Positions 53,553 through 62,486 of a DNA stretch of 63,391 nucleotides are shown here, in pieces. Numbering within the stretch: the stretch's first letter is position 1; each line of letters starts with the position of its first letter. The notes under the pieces were generated by a model. The model saw only the letters and a program-made list of their open reading frames with translations. It was not told where the DNA came from and did no database searches. Source of the stretch: CAYWMD01 sp964458575 (GTDB lineage: Bacteria; Verrucomicrobiota; Verrucomicrobiia; Limisphaerales; JADLHS01); the NCBI GenBank assembly GCA_964458575.1, contig CAYWMD010000037.1, forward strand, positions 1-63,391. Direction: 5' to 3'. The position numbers were made by a program, and so were the translations under genes.

Positions 53553-53946
53553 TGGAAATGCGATTCAAGCGGCGAAGGAGTCGAGCAATCCTTGTGTGTA
53601 GGTGAGTTCACCTACAAAAGAATCTGTCTGCTGCTCGACAGACGGCCTCCCACAATCCCGTTATAAGGTAAAGCCATGAAAGAAAGCGGATCGGCAGTCT
53701 ATGGATGTTCGATGTTGGGTTGCCGCTTCGCTGGCTTTCATCGTTGCAAAACGACGCCTTAGGAGTCGCAAGTTGGGGCATGATTCAGGCCTCGCAAAGG
53801 CGGGCGGGTTGCTTGGATTTTCAATTCACGGGGGTGTAGTTTCGAAACAGTGAGGTTAAGAGGGCGGAAGCGGTCGCACGATCGCTTCCGCCCCTTTCAC
53901 TATCCCGTGGACTTTCCAGCTTGATCGGGTCAAGATCGCACCGGGT
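53553..53946. other. Intergenic region with hairpins and a possible small ORF
   Basis: An 8-bp perfect hairpin GTAGGTGA/TCACCTAC is at 53598-53615 just after the regulator stop. A 28-codon frame with ATG at 53676 (AAGGTAAAGCC upstream) reads MKESGSAVYGCSMLGCRFAG and ends at 53762; it is too short to be secure. A strong 11-bp hairpin at 53862-53893 follows. The remaining 50 bases lead into the next gene. I cannot identify a known riboswitch. Confidence 0.4.
53862..53893 (+). terminator. Terminator-like 11-bp hairpin
   Basis: GGGCGGAAGCG (53862-53872) pairs perfectly with CGCTTCCGCCC (53883-53893) around a 10-base loop, followed by CCTTTCAC. The T-run is weak, so it may be a factor-assisted terminator for the transcript coming from the regulator or for a short RNA, or a leader structure of the next gene. 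Confidence 0.45.
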
Positions 53947-55548
53947 ATGAAATGCATTCCGGGTCTGCTCTTGCTTTTGCTGCTATTCCCAGCTGCGGAC
54001 AGCCTCGCCGCGCCGCCGCCGCGCGAAGCATCCCGATTTGCTGAGGCTCGTCAAAATGCGCGGCTGGCCAATGAGGCCTTTGAGCGGTGTCGGCGTTACG
54101 TGGATGGCTGGCTCGCGCAAGCGGACCCGGCCACCGGCTTGATTCCGCGCAATTTCCGGGAGAGCCGCGATTTTTGGAATGGCCGTGATTGCGGCGCGGA
54201 CAATTATCCTTTCATGGTGCTGACTGCGGCCATGACGGATCGCGCAATGTTCGCGGGGCGGATGCTCGACATGCTGCGCACCGAACAAAAACTCACCGGC
54301 CGGCTGGGCCGCCTGCCGGATGACTACTCGTTCTCGAAGCAGGGCTGGCGGCGCGAAAAATTTGATTTGGACGCGACAATTTTTGACGGCGCGGAATACG
54401 TGAAGGACGGCTTGCTGCCGGTCACCGAATGGCTCGGTCCGAGCCCATGGTCGGAGCGGATGCTCGGCATTTTGGATGACATCTGGGCCAATGCGCCCGT
54501 TGAAACGCCCTTCGGCAAAATCCCGACCTTGAACATCGAGGTCAACGGCGATCTGCTGCAAGCCTGCTCGCGGACCTACTGGTTTACGGGCGATCGCAAG
54601 TATCTCGACTGGGCCGTCCGGCTCGGCGATTACTTTTTGCTGGGCACAAACCATCCGACGCGTGATCTGAAACAACTGCGCCTGGGCGATCATGGTTGTG
54701 AAGTGATCAATGGGCTCAGTGAACTCTACGTCGCCGTCTCCCGCGTGTTGCCGTCCAAGCGTCAGCAATACCACCAGCCGATGCATGAAATCTTCGACTG
54801 CATCCTTGCGAAGGCGCGCAACGCGGACGGCATGTTGTATGTGTGGTTTAATCCCCAAACCGGTGATCACGACAAGGAGCTTTGCGATACTTGGGGCTAC
54901 GATTATGACGGCGTTTACACCCTGTGGATGCTGGACAGGACCCGCGCCTATCGCGAGGCCGGTCGTAAAGCCTTGTCCAGTCTGAAAGGCAAATACATCG
55001 GCGCTTGCTGGCGCGATAAAAGCGCGGATGGGTTTGCCGATTCCATCGAAGGCGCGCTCAACCTGTTCAACCGCGAACCGATTTCGTCCGCCGCCGACTG
55101 GATTGACAGCCAGACCCGTTTGATGTGGCAGCAGCAGAAGGCCGGTGGAGTCATCGAAGGCTGGCACGGCGACGGCAATTTTGCCCGGACCACCCTCATG
55201 TATGCGCTTTGGAAGACGCAGGGAATCACCGTCGAACCCTGGCGGGCGGACGTGAAGTTCGGCGCGGTGCGGGAAGGGAAGCGTTTGTTCATCAGTCTGA
55301 CTGCCGAGAAACCGTGGCAGGGCCGGCTGATTTTTGACCGGCCCCGCCACAAGGAATTCATGCACCTGCCGATGGATTACACGCGCATCAACCAGTTCCC
55401 CGAATGGTTTGTGGTCCGCACCGATGCCAGGTGCCGGGTTCAAACGATTGGCGAGGCAAAGCCGACCGTGCATCCTGGCACGGAACTCCGGGACGGCTTG
55501 CCCGTGGAACTGAGCCAGGAAATGCAGATGATCGTCGAACTCAAGTAG
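53947..55548 (+). CDS. Secreted six-hairpin-glycosidase-like protein
   Basis: A 533-residue exported protein (signal peptide MKCIPGLLLLLLLFPAADSL). It is helix-rich with RYVDGWLAQADPATGLIPRN, GADNYPFMVLTAAMTDRAMF, WLGPSPWSERMLGILDDIW, YLDWAVRLGDYFLLG and DTWGYDYDGVYTLWMLDRTR, regularly spaced as in an (alpha/alpha)6 toroid. The last 100 residues are beta (FISLTAEKPWQGRLIFDRPR). Acidic residues near GRDCGADNY and GYDYDGVY could be catalytic, but the family is not recognised. It probably acts on glycans outside the cell. Confidence 0.6.
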   Translation: MKCIPGLLLLLLLFPAADSLAAPPPREASRFAEARQNARLANEAFERCRRYVDGWLAQADPATGLIPRNFRESRDFWNGRDCGADNYPFMVLTAAMTDRAMFAGRMLDMLRTEQKLTGRLGRLPDDYSFSKQGWRREKFDLDATIFDGAEYVKDGLLPVTEWLGPSPWSERMLGILDDIWANAPVETPFGKIPTLNIEVNGDLLQACSRTYWFTGDRKYLDWAVRLGDYFLLGTNHPTRDLKQLRLGDHGCEVINGLSELYVAVSRVLPSKRQQYHQPMHEIFDCILAKARNADGMLYVWFNPQTGDHDKELCDTWGYDYDGVYTLWMLDRTRAYREAGRKALSSLKGKYIGACWRDKSADGFADSIEGALNLFNREPISSAADWIDSQTRLMWQQQKAGGVIEGWHGDGNFARTTLMYALWKTQGITVEPWRADVKFGAVREGKRLFISLTAEKPWQGRLIFDRPRHKEFMHLPMDYTRINQFPEWFVVRTDARCRVQTIGEAKPTVHPGTELRDGLPVELSQEMQMIVELK

Positions 55549-55581
55549 GCGAAAGCCATCTCCGCTCGGAGATTAACTTGA

Positions 55582-56637
55582 TCAATTCGCGGCCCCGCTA
55601 CCACCCGCGGGCGCGGTGGCGCGACTCGGAATTGCGGTCACGAGGTACTGCACGATCGAATCAATTTCGCCGTCGCTCAACGGGCCACCCTCACTTTGCG
55701 CGAACGCGGGCATGAGCGAACCCGGTTTGCCGCGGGCAATCCATGTCCGCCAGAAATCGGCGTTGGTATCATGCGTCAGCACGTGCAGGTCGGGCACCAT
55801 CGTCGCGCGATTTGGCGACTCGTGGCAAATGCCGCACGCCGCGACGTAAAGCTCCTGGCCGAGCTTGCCTTTCGCCTTTTCAACGTGGCAACTCGCGCAA
55901 TCACCCTTGAACACCGCCTGCCGGTCCTCCTTGGCCAGTTCCTGGTTGCGCGAGCGTTCCATTGGGGCGATCGGTGGCATTCCCGACGTCGGTGGTGGGG
56001 GTGGTTGGATCGTTACTTTCAACATGAGCGTCTTGTAGCCCTTGTCCGTGTTGAAAGTCACAGTTTTGAAAACAATGCCGTGTTTATTGGCGAGGCTCAT
56101 CAGCACCGGCACTGCGCCATTTGTCCCCGGTGGCAGCTTCCAAGGTGGCGTCGGCAATTGCGCCACGGTGCAACCGCACGAGGTGTGGACGCCGGTGTAA
56201 ATCACTTCCTCGGAAGAAACATTCGTGAAGTAGAAGGTGAATGGCGCCGTCATTTCGCCGGGCTTGGCGGTGTATTCCTTTGTGTCTGCGTCCCACGCGA
56301 TGACGCTGCCGGGCAACTGGGGGGGCGGCGCCGGTGCGGGCGCGGGTTTGGGCGCGGTTGTCTGCGTTATGGCCGGTGTACTCGGTGCGGGTGGCGGTGC
56401 GGGTACCGGGGGAGTAACGGGTGCGGGCCCCGCGGGCTTGGTGCGTGTAACCGAAGCGACCGGCAGATTGGTCCGCGTCGGCGGCTTTGGTGGCATGGGC
56501 GGCGGCGGGGGCGGCCGCCGGGCGATTACACCCGGTGCCGGGCTTGACGCTTGCGACGTGTCCTGGGCGTTCAGCAAATATCCCGCCCCAAGACCGAGAA
56601 TCACGGTCACAGTCCAAGCAGTGCAGGCGAAATTCAT
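55582..56637 (-). CDS. Exported DUF1573-cytochrome c fusion with two heme motifs
   Basis: A 351-residue protein. Start at 56637 gives a signal anchor (FACTAWTVTVILGLGAGYLL). A long Pro/Thr-rich linker (about 40-110) leads to a DUF1573 beta-sandwich: PFTFYFTNVSSEEVIYTGVH, SCGCTVAQLP, KLPPGTNGAV and FKTVTFNTDKGYKTLMLKVT. The C-terminal cytochrome c part has CASCH (247-251) and CGICH (268-272), with a likely Met ligand in SLMPAFA and GEIDSIVQYL at the end. DUF1573 domains hold a conserved SCGCT pair and sit in secreted proteins. The combination suggests an envelope electron-transfer or sensing protein. Partner unknown. Confidence 0.82.
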   Translation of the reverse strand: MNFACTAWTVTVILGLGAGYLLNAQDTSQASSPAPGVIARRPPPPPPMPPKPPTRTNLPVASVTRTKPAGPAPVTPPVPAPPPAPSTPAITQTTAPKPAPAPAPPPQLPGSVIAWDADTKEYTAKPGEMTAPFTFYFTNVSSEEVIYTGVHTSCGCTVAQLPTPPWKLPPGTNGAVPVLMSLANKHGIVFKTVTFNTDKGYKTLMLKVTIQPPPPPTSGMPPIAPMERSRNQELAKEDRQAVFKGDCASCHVEKAKGKLGQELYVAACGICHESPNRATMVPDLHVLTHDTNADFWRTWIARGKPGSLMPAFAQSEGGPLSDGEIDSIVQYLVTAIPSRATAPAGGSGAAN

Positions 56638-56755
56638 GACGCAAAAGACTAGGCCAGTCTCACTGCGTTGACGAGCCGGAAAATCCCACTCTGCCACCGA
56701 CATGAATTGGGCCGGTGAAGAAACGCCGCTGTTCGAACCCCGCCAAGAATCTCAT

Positions 56756-57946
56756 TCACCGGTTGACTATCTCCAGAACCGTCCCGGCAATGTGCCGCGT
56801 GCCGTCACCAACGTTGAAGTAATAAACCACCAGCGCGCGCCTTTTCGAAAGCAGCGTGGCCCAGGGATAGCCGAGGTCGCTATTGCCCCCATCGTCGCGC
56901 AGGATGATTTCCGGTGCGGTGGCAAAGTTAAGACACTCCGGATCGAGCACCCGCGCGCGGATGCCAAAAGGTTTGTGGCGATAACCATAGACTAGCAGCA
57001 CTCGCTTGTCCGGCAGGCGCAACGCGTAGTGTGGATGACCCTGGAAGCCTGCGTCCTGCCACGGTTGAAAACTCTTCCCGTGATCGGTCGAGCGTGCCAC
57101 GACGGTGTGGTCGTCAAAATTCGCCGTGCGCAAAAACGCCACCAAATCGCCTTTGGGAGTTTCGTAGAGCGACGTTTCGTTGAACGTGACTTGCGGGTCG
57201 GTTGCCACCGGGCAGGAATATTCCCAGGTCTCTCCTTGGTCGGATGAAATCAGCAGATGCGTTTCCGTGCGCCGCGGTGACAGTTCGGCGTTCGCTGCGA
57301 CGACCCAACAAAGCCGCCCATCTGGGAGTTCGCACATCGCTCCGCGATTGTACGCGGGGGTGGGCTTGCCAAAAACATCGAGCGTCGCGTCCGCAGGAAC
57401 ATGCGGGGGCCGAAACGGTTGCTGCCACGAATCTCCGCCGTCGGGCGAGCGCAGGACGTAGCCGCCGAGAAATCCGGATGGCCCGTGCCGATGCGTGTCG
57501 GGCAGCGTTTTGGCAAAGTCCGGCGACAACAGCGCCCAACCGTAGCTCGTGCAGACAATCGTCCCGTCCTGCAACTGCACCATGCACGGGTCCTGCGAGC
57601 CGCCGAATGGATTCGCATAGATCAATTCCGGATCCCGGCTCCACGTTTTGCCGTGGTCGCGGGAGCGCACGAACACGAGCTGACTGTTCGGGTCGGTGTG
57701 AGAGATTCCTTCTTCACCCAGTTTCCGCCGTTCGGGCGCGCGGCGGAACGCGACCAGCAACTCGCCATCGCGCCGCCGGACAATCGAGGGGAACGAACTG
57801 TAAAACATATCGTCCCGGTATAATACGATGTCTTCGAGTTTGCGGGGTATGCGGGACAGGTCGTTCGGCTCGGGTGCGCTCTGGACCGCGGTGACAAGAA
57901 CCAACGACGCCAGCGTGATCGCCTGGAAAGCCGTGTTGAGTTTCAT
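56756..57946 (-). CDS. Secreted sialidase-like (exo-alpha-sialidase) protein
   Basis: A 396-residue exported protein (signal peptide ITLASLVLVTAVQSA). It is a six-bladed BNR/sialidase propeller with four Asp-boxes: SRDHGKTW (95-102), SPDGGDSW (167-174), SSDQGETW (234-241) and STDHGKSF (286-293). Further sialidase-type residues are SFPSIVRRRDGELLVAF, GGSQDPCMVQLQDGTIV and RVLLVYGYRHKPFGIRARVL. An Arg triad and Tyr nucleophile are plausible (FYSSFPSIVRRRDGE; VTFNETSLYET) but not proved, so it may be a sialidase relative acting on another sugar. It follows the glycan-enzyme theme of the window. Confidence 0.85.
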   Translation of the reverse strand: MKLNTAFQAITLASLVLVTAVQSAPEPNDLSRIPRKLEDIVLYRDDMFYSSFPSIVRRRDGELLVAFRRAPERRKLGEEGISHTDPNSQLVFVRSRDHGKTWSRDPELIYANPFGGSQDPCMVQLQDGTIVCTSYGWALLSPDFAKTLPDTHRHGPSGFLGGYVLRSPDGGDSWQQPFRPPHVPADATLDVFGKPTPAYNRGAMCELPDGRLCWVVAANAELSPRRTETHLLISSDQGETWEYSCPVATDPQVTFNETSLYETPKGDLVAFLRTANFDDHTVVARSTDHGKSFQPWQDAGFQGHPHYALRLPDKRVLLVYGYRHKPFGIRARVLDPECLNFATAPEIILRDDGGNSDLGYPWATLLSKRRALVVYYFNVGDGTRHIAGTVLEIVNR

Positions 57947-57966
57947 AGATGCGATTGCTTAACGGC

Positions 57967-59142
57967 TCACGGCTCGACGAAAACCGGCATGCCCACCCAG
58001 ACCAGCTTGATCAAATACTCCGCGTTCCAGTTCGCCAGCCGGAAGCAACCGTGGGATTCGGTCCGGCCCACCTGTTCCGGGCTCGGCGTGCCGTGCATGC
58101 CGTAGCCCGGTTTGTCCAGGCTGATCCATGCCGTGCCCACCGGATTGTTCGGTCCCGGCGGCAATATCAACTTGCGCTTCAACTCCCGCGCCTCCGCCGA
58201 CTCGGGGAACACCGCCGGGTCGAAGGTGTAGTTTGGATTCGGCGCAATGGCGGCGACGTGCAATTCACCCGCCGGTCGTTTTTCCACCCGCGCGGCAATG
58301 CTGCACGGAAAATGCGCCAGCAGGTTCGTGTTCGCGTCAAACGCTTGCAGCTTTTTCTCGCCCAGGCTGATGACAATGAACCCCGCGCGCTCACGCGGCG
58401 GCGGATAGGTCACGTCCGGAATTCGCACTTCCGTTCCAGCCACGACGTTTGTCCAATCAACCGCCGGATTGAGCCGCCGGATCAAATTCGGCGACGCGTG
58501 CCCTTTTTCGGCGACCAGCTCGAGCATGGTTTCGTAGTCCAGCGCCGTTTGCTGCGACTTGCCCAGCCACGTGTCGCTCAACGGTTGCAGGCGGGCAAGG
58601 TCGTTCGACGTGACGGTGTAGGTCAGGAGCGGCGGGGTTTCGAGCACAAGCCGTGCGCGCGTTTCGGCATCCAGTTCGAGGGTCTCGCCCAGGCCGGCCT
58701 GTCGCTGAAACGCCAGAAGCGCGGCCCGCGTTTGCGAACCCATCACGCCATCCAGCGAGCCGGCGGAGATGGCCATTCGCGCCAGGGCCAACTGGGCTTC
58801 GAACACATCCTGCACCGGTCGCGGAAAGACGCCGTCCGATGGCTGCGGCTGTGGCGGTGGTGAAACAAGCTTCACCGGCGGGGTGCTGGTTTTCATCGGG
58901 GCGATGACGTTGGTCGGCGGCGGGACCGGCACCGGCTTCGGAACGACCACGGGGTTGGTCACCGGTGCGGCGGGTTTTGGCGGCGGCACCGGCACAATTG
59001 GTTTGCGGGACTGCCACCACACCCAGAGGCCGACCGCAAAAAGCAAGACGACCAGCAACCGAAGAAAGAAACTGCCCCCGCCTCGTTGTGGGCGGGGCAA
59101 CTCATGCTTGTGGCGGCCAGGCACGGGCGGATTAAGCCACAC
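57967..59142 (-). CDS. L,D-transpeptidase with peptidoglycan-binding domain
   Basis: A 391-residue membrane-anchored enzyme that makes 3-3 peptidoglycan cross-links or attaches proteins to the wall. One N-terminal membrane segment (SFFLRLLVVLLFAVGLWVWW), a Pro-rich periplasmic linker, a PG-binding helical domain (about 145-190; AISAGSLDGVMGSQTRAALL) and a LysM-like portion, then the YkuD catalytic domain with FIVISLGEKKLQAFDANTNL and YGMHGTPSPEQVGR. Catalytic residues are His350, His364 and Cys366 (ESHGCFRLANWN). Transcribed away from recQ with the cytidylate kinase-like gene upstream. Confidence 0.93.
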   Translation of the reverse strand: MWLNPPVPGRHKHELPRPQRGGGSFFLRLLVVLLFAVGLWVWWQSRKPIVPVPPPKPAAPVTNPVVVPKPVPVPPPTNVIAPMKTSTPPVKLVSPPPQPQPSDGVFPRPVQDVFEAQLALARMAISAGSLDGVMGSQTRAALLAFQRQAGLGETLELDAETRARLVLETPPLLTYTVTSNDLARLQPLSDTWLGKSQQTALDYETMLELVAEKGHASPNLIRRLNPAVDWTNVVAGTEVRIPDVTYPPPRERAGFIVISLGEKKLQAFDANTNLLAHFPCSIAARVEKRPAGELHVAAIAPNPNYTFDPAVFPESAEARELKRKLILPPGPNNPVGTAWISLDKPGYGMHGTPSPEQVGRTESHGCFRLANWNAEYLIKLVWVGMPVFVEP

Positions 59143-59187
59143 CGACGACCCGCGCCCAAGATTTTATTGAAACGGCTGCCGAAGTTA

Positions 59188-59907
59188 TTACCGCGCCGCG
59201 GCGATGTGGTGTGCCACGCCGTCCGCGATGATTCGCGCTGCGGCGTCGAAGGAAACCAGGCCGGTGTTGATGATGAGATGGTAGAGCAGGGGATCGTCAA
59301 TCCGCGCGTTGAAATACTTGTTGAGGTAACGCTTCCGGCCGCCGTCTTCACGCACAATGAAGGCGCGCGCCGCCTTCCTGCTCATGCCATAAAATTCATG
59401 CGCGTGTTCGATTCGCTTTTCGAGCGGGGCAATGAGGCGGACGTGCAGCACGTGCGGCAATTGCGCGGTAATGACATTCGCGCCGCGGCCGATCAGGATC
59501 ACGCGCCCCATCTCGGCCAGATGCAGAATGGTTTCCGTCGTGTGCTGGACGACCGTTCCCGAAGCCGGCCGCCAACCGAACAGATCGTCCATGATGTCCT
59601 GCAGATGTGAAGCCCGGTCCTCCGGCAGAAATTGTGCAAGGCGGGCGGGCAGCTTGTGGTCTTCCAGCACCTTGTCCATCAGGTTGCGGTCGAACACCGT
59701 CCATGGCGGCGCGTCCTTGGGCGACTGCGCTTGCAGTAATTTGGCGAGCTTTTCGGCGACTACCAGCGCGCCGCATCCCGCCTGCCGGGAAATGGTCACG
59801 GCCAGCCCGCGCGCGCCGTTTCCCGTGAACCGCACCGACCGCTCGGCCGGCTGCAATTGACAATCAATAAACGTCCGACAACGATCCAGTCCGATTCCCG
59901 TATTCAT
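59188..59907 (-). CDS. Cytidylate kinase-like family protein
   Basis: A 239-residue cytosolic protein. ATG 59907 follows a clear ribosome binding site (GAGGAATTGCTT before ATG). It matches the 'cytidylate kinase-like' family: AVTISRQAGCGALVVAEKLA at the front (a P-loop variant), WTVFDRNLMDKVLEDHKLP, FGWRPASGTVVQHTTETILH, RVILIGRGANVITAQLPHVL and HVRLIAPLEKRIEHAHEFYG. The gene is 46 bases upstream of the L,D-transpeptidase gene and on the same strand; whether it phosphorylates CMP is unproved, as the glycine-rich loop is GCGA, not the usual GxxGxGK. Confidence 0.85.
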   Translation of the reverse strand: MNTGIGLDRCRTFIDCQLQPAERSVRFTGNGARGLAVTISRQAGCGALVVAEKLAKLLQAQSPKDAPPWTVFDRNLMDKVLEDHKLPARLAQFLPEDRASHLQDIMDDLFGWRPASGTVVQHTTETILHLAEMGRVILIGRGANVITAQLPHVLHVRLIAPLEKRIEHAHEFYGMSRKAARAFIVREDGGRKRYLNKYFNARIDDPLLYHLIINTGLVSFDAAARIIADGVAHHIAAAR

Positions 59908-60097
59908 AAGCAATTCCTCGGATTTGTCTCGAGAGGTCCGCTGGCGGAAACCGCTCCGCCGCCGCGTCTCTCGCAAAGCAATTTAATCCTCTGGCGAAGC
60001 ATTGCCAATGGGCCGCCGGACGTTTTGATTGCCGCTAATACGGCAAATCACGATTTTCGCGTTTCCATTCGCGGCCCGGTGCACTACTAATACCGCC

Positions 60098-62467
60098 GTG
60101 AGTTCCCGCGCCCCATCACTGCATTCGTTGTTGAAGCAGTACTTCGGGTTCGCTTCCTTTCGCCCGTTGCAGGAAGCAATCATCCGGGACTCGCTCGCGG
60201 ACAGGGACGTCTTCGCCGTGCTGCCGACGGGTGGCGGCAAATCGCTTTGCTTCCAACTGCCGGCGCTGGCGCGGTCCGGACTCACGATTGTTGTTTCGCC
60301 GCTCATCGCGTTAATGAAAGACCAGGTTGATGCCCTGCAAGCCGCGGGCGTGGCCGCGACGTTTCTCAATTCGTCACTGGCCGCGGGTGAATCGCGTCCG
60401 CGGCTGCGCGGGTTGCACAACGGAGAGTTCCGATTGCTGTATGTCGCGCCGGAACGATTGATGTTGTCCGGCTTCCTCGAAGACCTGAGGCAGTGGAAGG
60501 TCAACCTGTTCGCCATTGACGAGGCGCATTGCATCAGCGAGTGGGGACACGACTTTCGCCCGGAATATCGCCAACTCTCGGCGCTGCGCGCGCAGTTTCC
60601 CGACGTGCCCATGATGGCGCTGACCGCCACGGCCACCGAACGCGTGCGCGGCGACATCGTGAAGCAATTGCATCTGCGCGAGCCGCGCTGTTACGTTGCC
60701 AGTTTCGACCGGCCCAATCTGACGTATCGCGTCTGGGCGAAGTCAGGTGCTTACGAGCAAATTTTGAGCTTCACCCAAAAGCGATCACGCGAGAGCGGCA
60801 TCATTTATGTCCAGGCGCGCAAGACGGCGGAGAGTCTGGCGGCCAAGTTGAGCGCGGACGGCGTTTCGGCCGCGCCGTATCACGCCGGCATGACGCCCGC
60901 CGACCGCACGAAGAATCAGGAGCAATTTCTGCGCGATGAGGTGCGGGTCGTGTGCGCCACGATTGCGTTCGGCATGGGCATCAACAAACCCAATGTGCGG
61001 TTCGTGATTCACTACGACCTCCCGAAGAACGTTGAGGGTTACTACCAGGAAACGGGCCGCGCGGGCCGCGACGGTTTGCCCAGTGAATGTCTGCTGCTCT
61101 TCAGCCCCGGCGACCGCGTGAAGCAGATGCGGTTCATTGACGAAAAACCCGATCCGAAAGAACGCGAAATCGCCCGCGTGCAACTGGAGCAGATGATTCA
61201 CTACGCCGAGGTCGCCACTTGCCGGCGGGAATATTTGCTGGGGTATTTTGGGGAGAAGTTTTCGGGCCAGCCTGATGGCTCTGAGCGTGATGTTATTCGG
61301 CCAACTCTCCCTCACCCCGGCCCTCTCCCGCTGGGAGAGGGAGAATCATCGTCAGTTGGCCTGCGAGGCGGTCACGGGTCGAATGTTCGTGACACGGAGA
61401 TTGCTGTCCCCCTCTCCCGTCGGACGGGAGAGGGGTCAGGGGTGAGGGAGGGCGGCGAACCATTGAACTGTGGCGGCTGTGACAACTGTCTCGCGCCGCG
61501 CCAGACATGGGACGGCACGCTCGCCGCCCAAAAATTACTCTCCTGCGTTTATCGCATCCGCGAGAAGAGCGGGTTCGGCGTGGGCATGAACCACATCGTC
61601 GAAGTGCTCACCGGTGCCGACACGGAAAAAGTCCGCAAATTCGGTCACCAATCGCTTTCCACCTACAACATCGGCACGGAGCACACGCGCGCGGAGTGGG
61701 GCGCGATTGGCCGCGAACTCGTCCGGCTCGGCCTGTTGTTCCAGAACACCGAAAAGTTCAACATCCTCGAACTCACCGAGGCGGGCCGGGCGGCGCTCAA
61801 GGCCCGCAGCAAAATCACGCTCACCAAACCCGTGACCGCGCCGGCACCGGAGAAGCATCGTGCCGGCGAAATCGCGTGCGATGAAGCACTGTTCGAGAAG
61901 CTCCGCCAGCTCCGCAAACAACTCGCCGACGAACGGGCAGTCCCGCCGTACATCATCTTCTCGGACGTGGCCTTGCGGCAGATGGCGCGATTCTATCCGC
62001 TAGCCAACCGGGATTTCTCGCGCATCAGCGGTGTCGGCGAGAAGAAGCAGCGCGAGTTTGGCACCACGTTCATGCGTGAAATCGCGGCACATTTGCAAAC
62101 CAACCCGCGCCAGATGTTCGCCGACGATTCCTTCGCGGAACCGGCCGCACCGATGCGCCGCCGCTCGCGCCTCACGGACACCGTGCGCGAGTCGCTGCAT
62201 TTTTTCCGGCAGGGAAAATCGGTGGCTGAGGTTGCCCGCATTCGTGGGCTCGCCGCAGGCACGATCTACGGTCATCTCGAAGAAGCCATGCTTGCGGGCG
62301 AGGCCATTGACGTGAACACGCTGGTCAGCGCCGAGGCGCAGCGTGACATTGCCGCCGCCTTCGAGCGCCACGGATTGCAAAGTTTGGGGCTGGTCGTCGC
62401 GTCCCTCGCCGGCCGTTACACGCACGGCCAATGCCGCGTCGTCCGCGCGGCGATGCAGACGACATAG
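60098..62467 (+). CDS. recQ: ATP-dependent DNA helicase RecQ with REP-derived insertion
   Basis: A 789-residue 3'-5' helicase of DNA repair. Start GTG 60098 (SSRAPSLHSLLKQYFGFASF) is where homology begins. Helicase motifs are VLPTGGGKSLCFQLPA (I), IDEAHCISEWGHDFRPEY (II), MALTATAT (III) and QETGRAGRDGLPSECLLLFS (VI). The zinc site has Cys375 (ATCRREYLL), then Cys458, Cys461 and Cys464 (LNCGGCDNC). In E. coli RecQ these groups are about 17 residues apart; here the distance is 83. The extra part includes 48 codons (61307-61450) made by a composite REP-like element. A winged-helix region, an HRDC domain (about 600-670; FEKLRQLRKQLADERAVPPY) and a C-terminal helix-turn-helix helicase tail follow. 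The frame stays open throughout, so the protein is probably functional. Confidence 0.95.
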   Translation: MSSRAPSLHSLLKQYFGFASFRPLQEAIIRDSLADRDVFAVLPTGGGKSLCFQLPALARSGLTIVVSPLIALMKDQVDALQAAGVAATFLNSSLAAGESRPRLRGLHNGEFRLLYVAPERLMLSGFLEDLRQWKVNLFAIDEAHCISEWGHDFRPEYRQLSALRAQFPDVPMMALTATATERVRGDIVKQLHLREPRCYVASFDRPNLTYRVWAKSGAYEQILSFTQKRSRESGIIYVQARKTAESLAAKLSADGVSAAPYHAGMTPADRTKNQEQFLRDEVRVVCATIAFGMGINKPNVRFVIHYDLPKNVEGYYQETGRAGRDGLPSECLLLFSPGDRVKQMRFIDEKPDPKEREIARVQLEQMIHYAEVATCRREYLLGYFGEKFSGQPDGSERDVIRPTLPHPGPLPLGEGESSSVGLRGGHGSNVRDTEIAVPLSRRTGEGSGVREGGEPLNCGGCDNCLAPRQTWDGTLAAQKLLSCVYRIREKSGFGVGMNHIVEVLTGADTEKVRKFGHQSLSTYNIGTEHTRAEWGAIGRELVRLGLLFQNTEKFNILELTEAGRAALKARSKITLTKPVTAPAPEKHRAGEIACDEALFEKLRQLRKQLADERAVPPYIIFSDVALRQMARFYPLANRDFSRISGVGEKKQREFGTTFMREIAAHLQTNPRQMFADDSFAEPAAPMRRRSRLTDTVRESLHFFRQGKSVAEVARIRGLAAGTIYGHLEEAMLAGEAIDVNTLVSAEAQRDIAAAFERHGLQSLGLVVASLAGRYTHGQCRVVRAAMQTT
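61307..61450. repeat. Composite REP-like element inside recQ
   Basis: 144 bp, exactly 48 codons. First hairpin 61307-61343 (CTCCCTCACCCCGG lead, arms CCCTCTCCC and GGGAGAGGG around GCT). Core 61344-61407 of 64 bp. Second hairpin 61408-61450 (arms CCCCTCTCCC and GGGAGAGGGG, tail TCAGGGGTGAGGGAG). Its reverse complement aligns with the intergenic copy at 27871-28007: the AGC-loop hairpins match each other and the CTGACC-containing hairpins match each other. Translated as part of LPHPGPLPLGEGES and VPLSRRTGEGSGVREGGEP. Confidence 0.85.
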
Positions 62468-62486
62468 GACAGGCGCGACGCCGGTT

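Noticed and set aside
53640..53860. Possible cyclic-di-GMP (GEMM) riboswitch in front of the secreted protein
   Set aside because: GC-rich stems and a GGGCGGGTTGC stretch suggested it, but the conserved GEMM core bases and order could not be matched.
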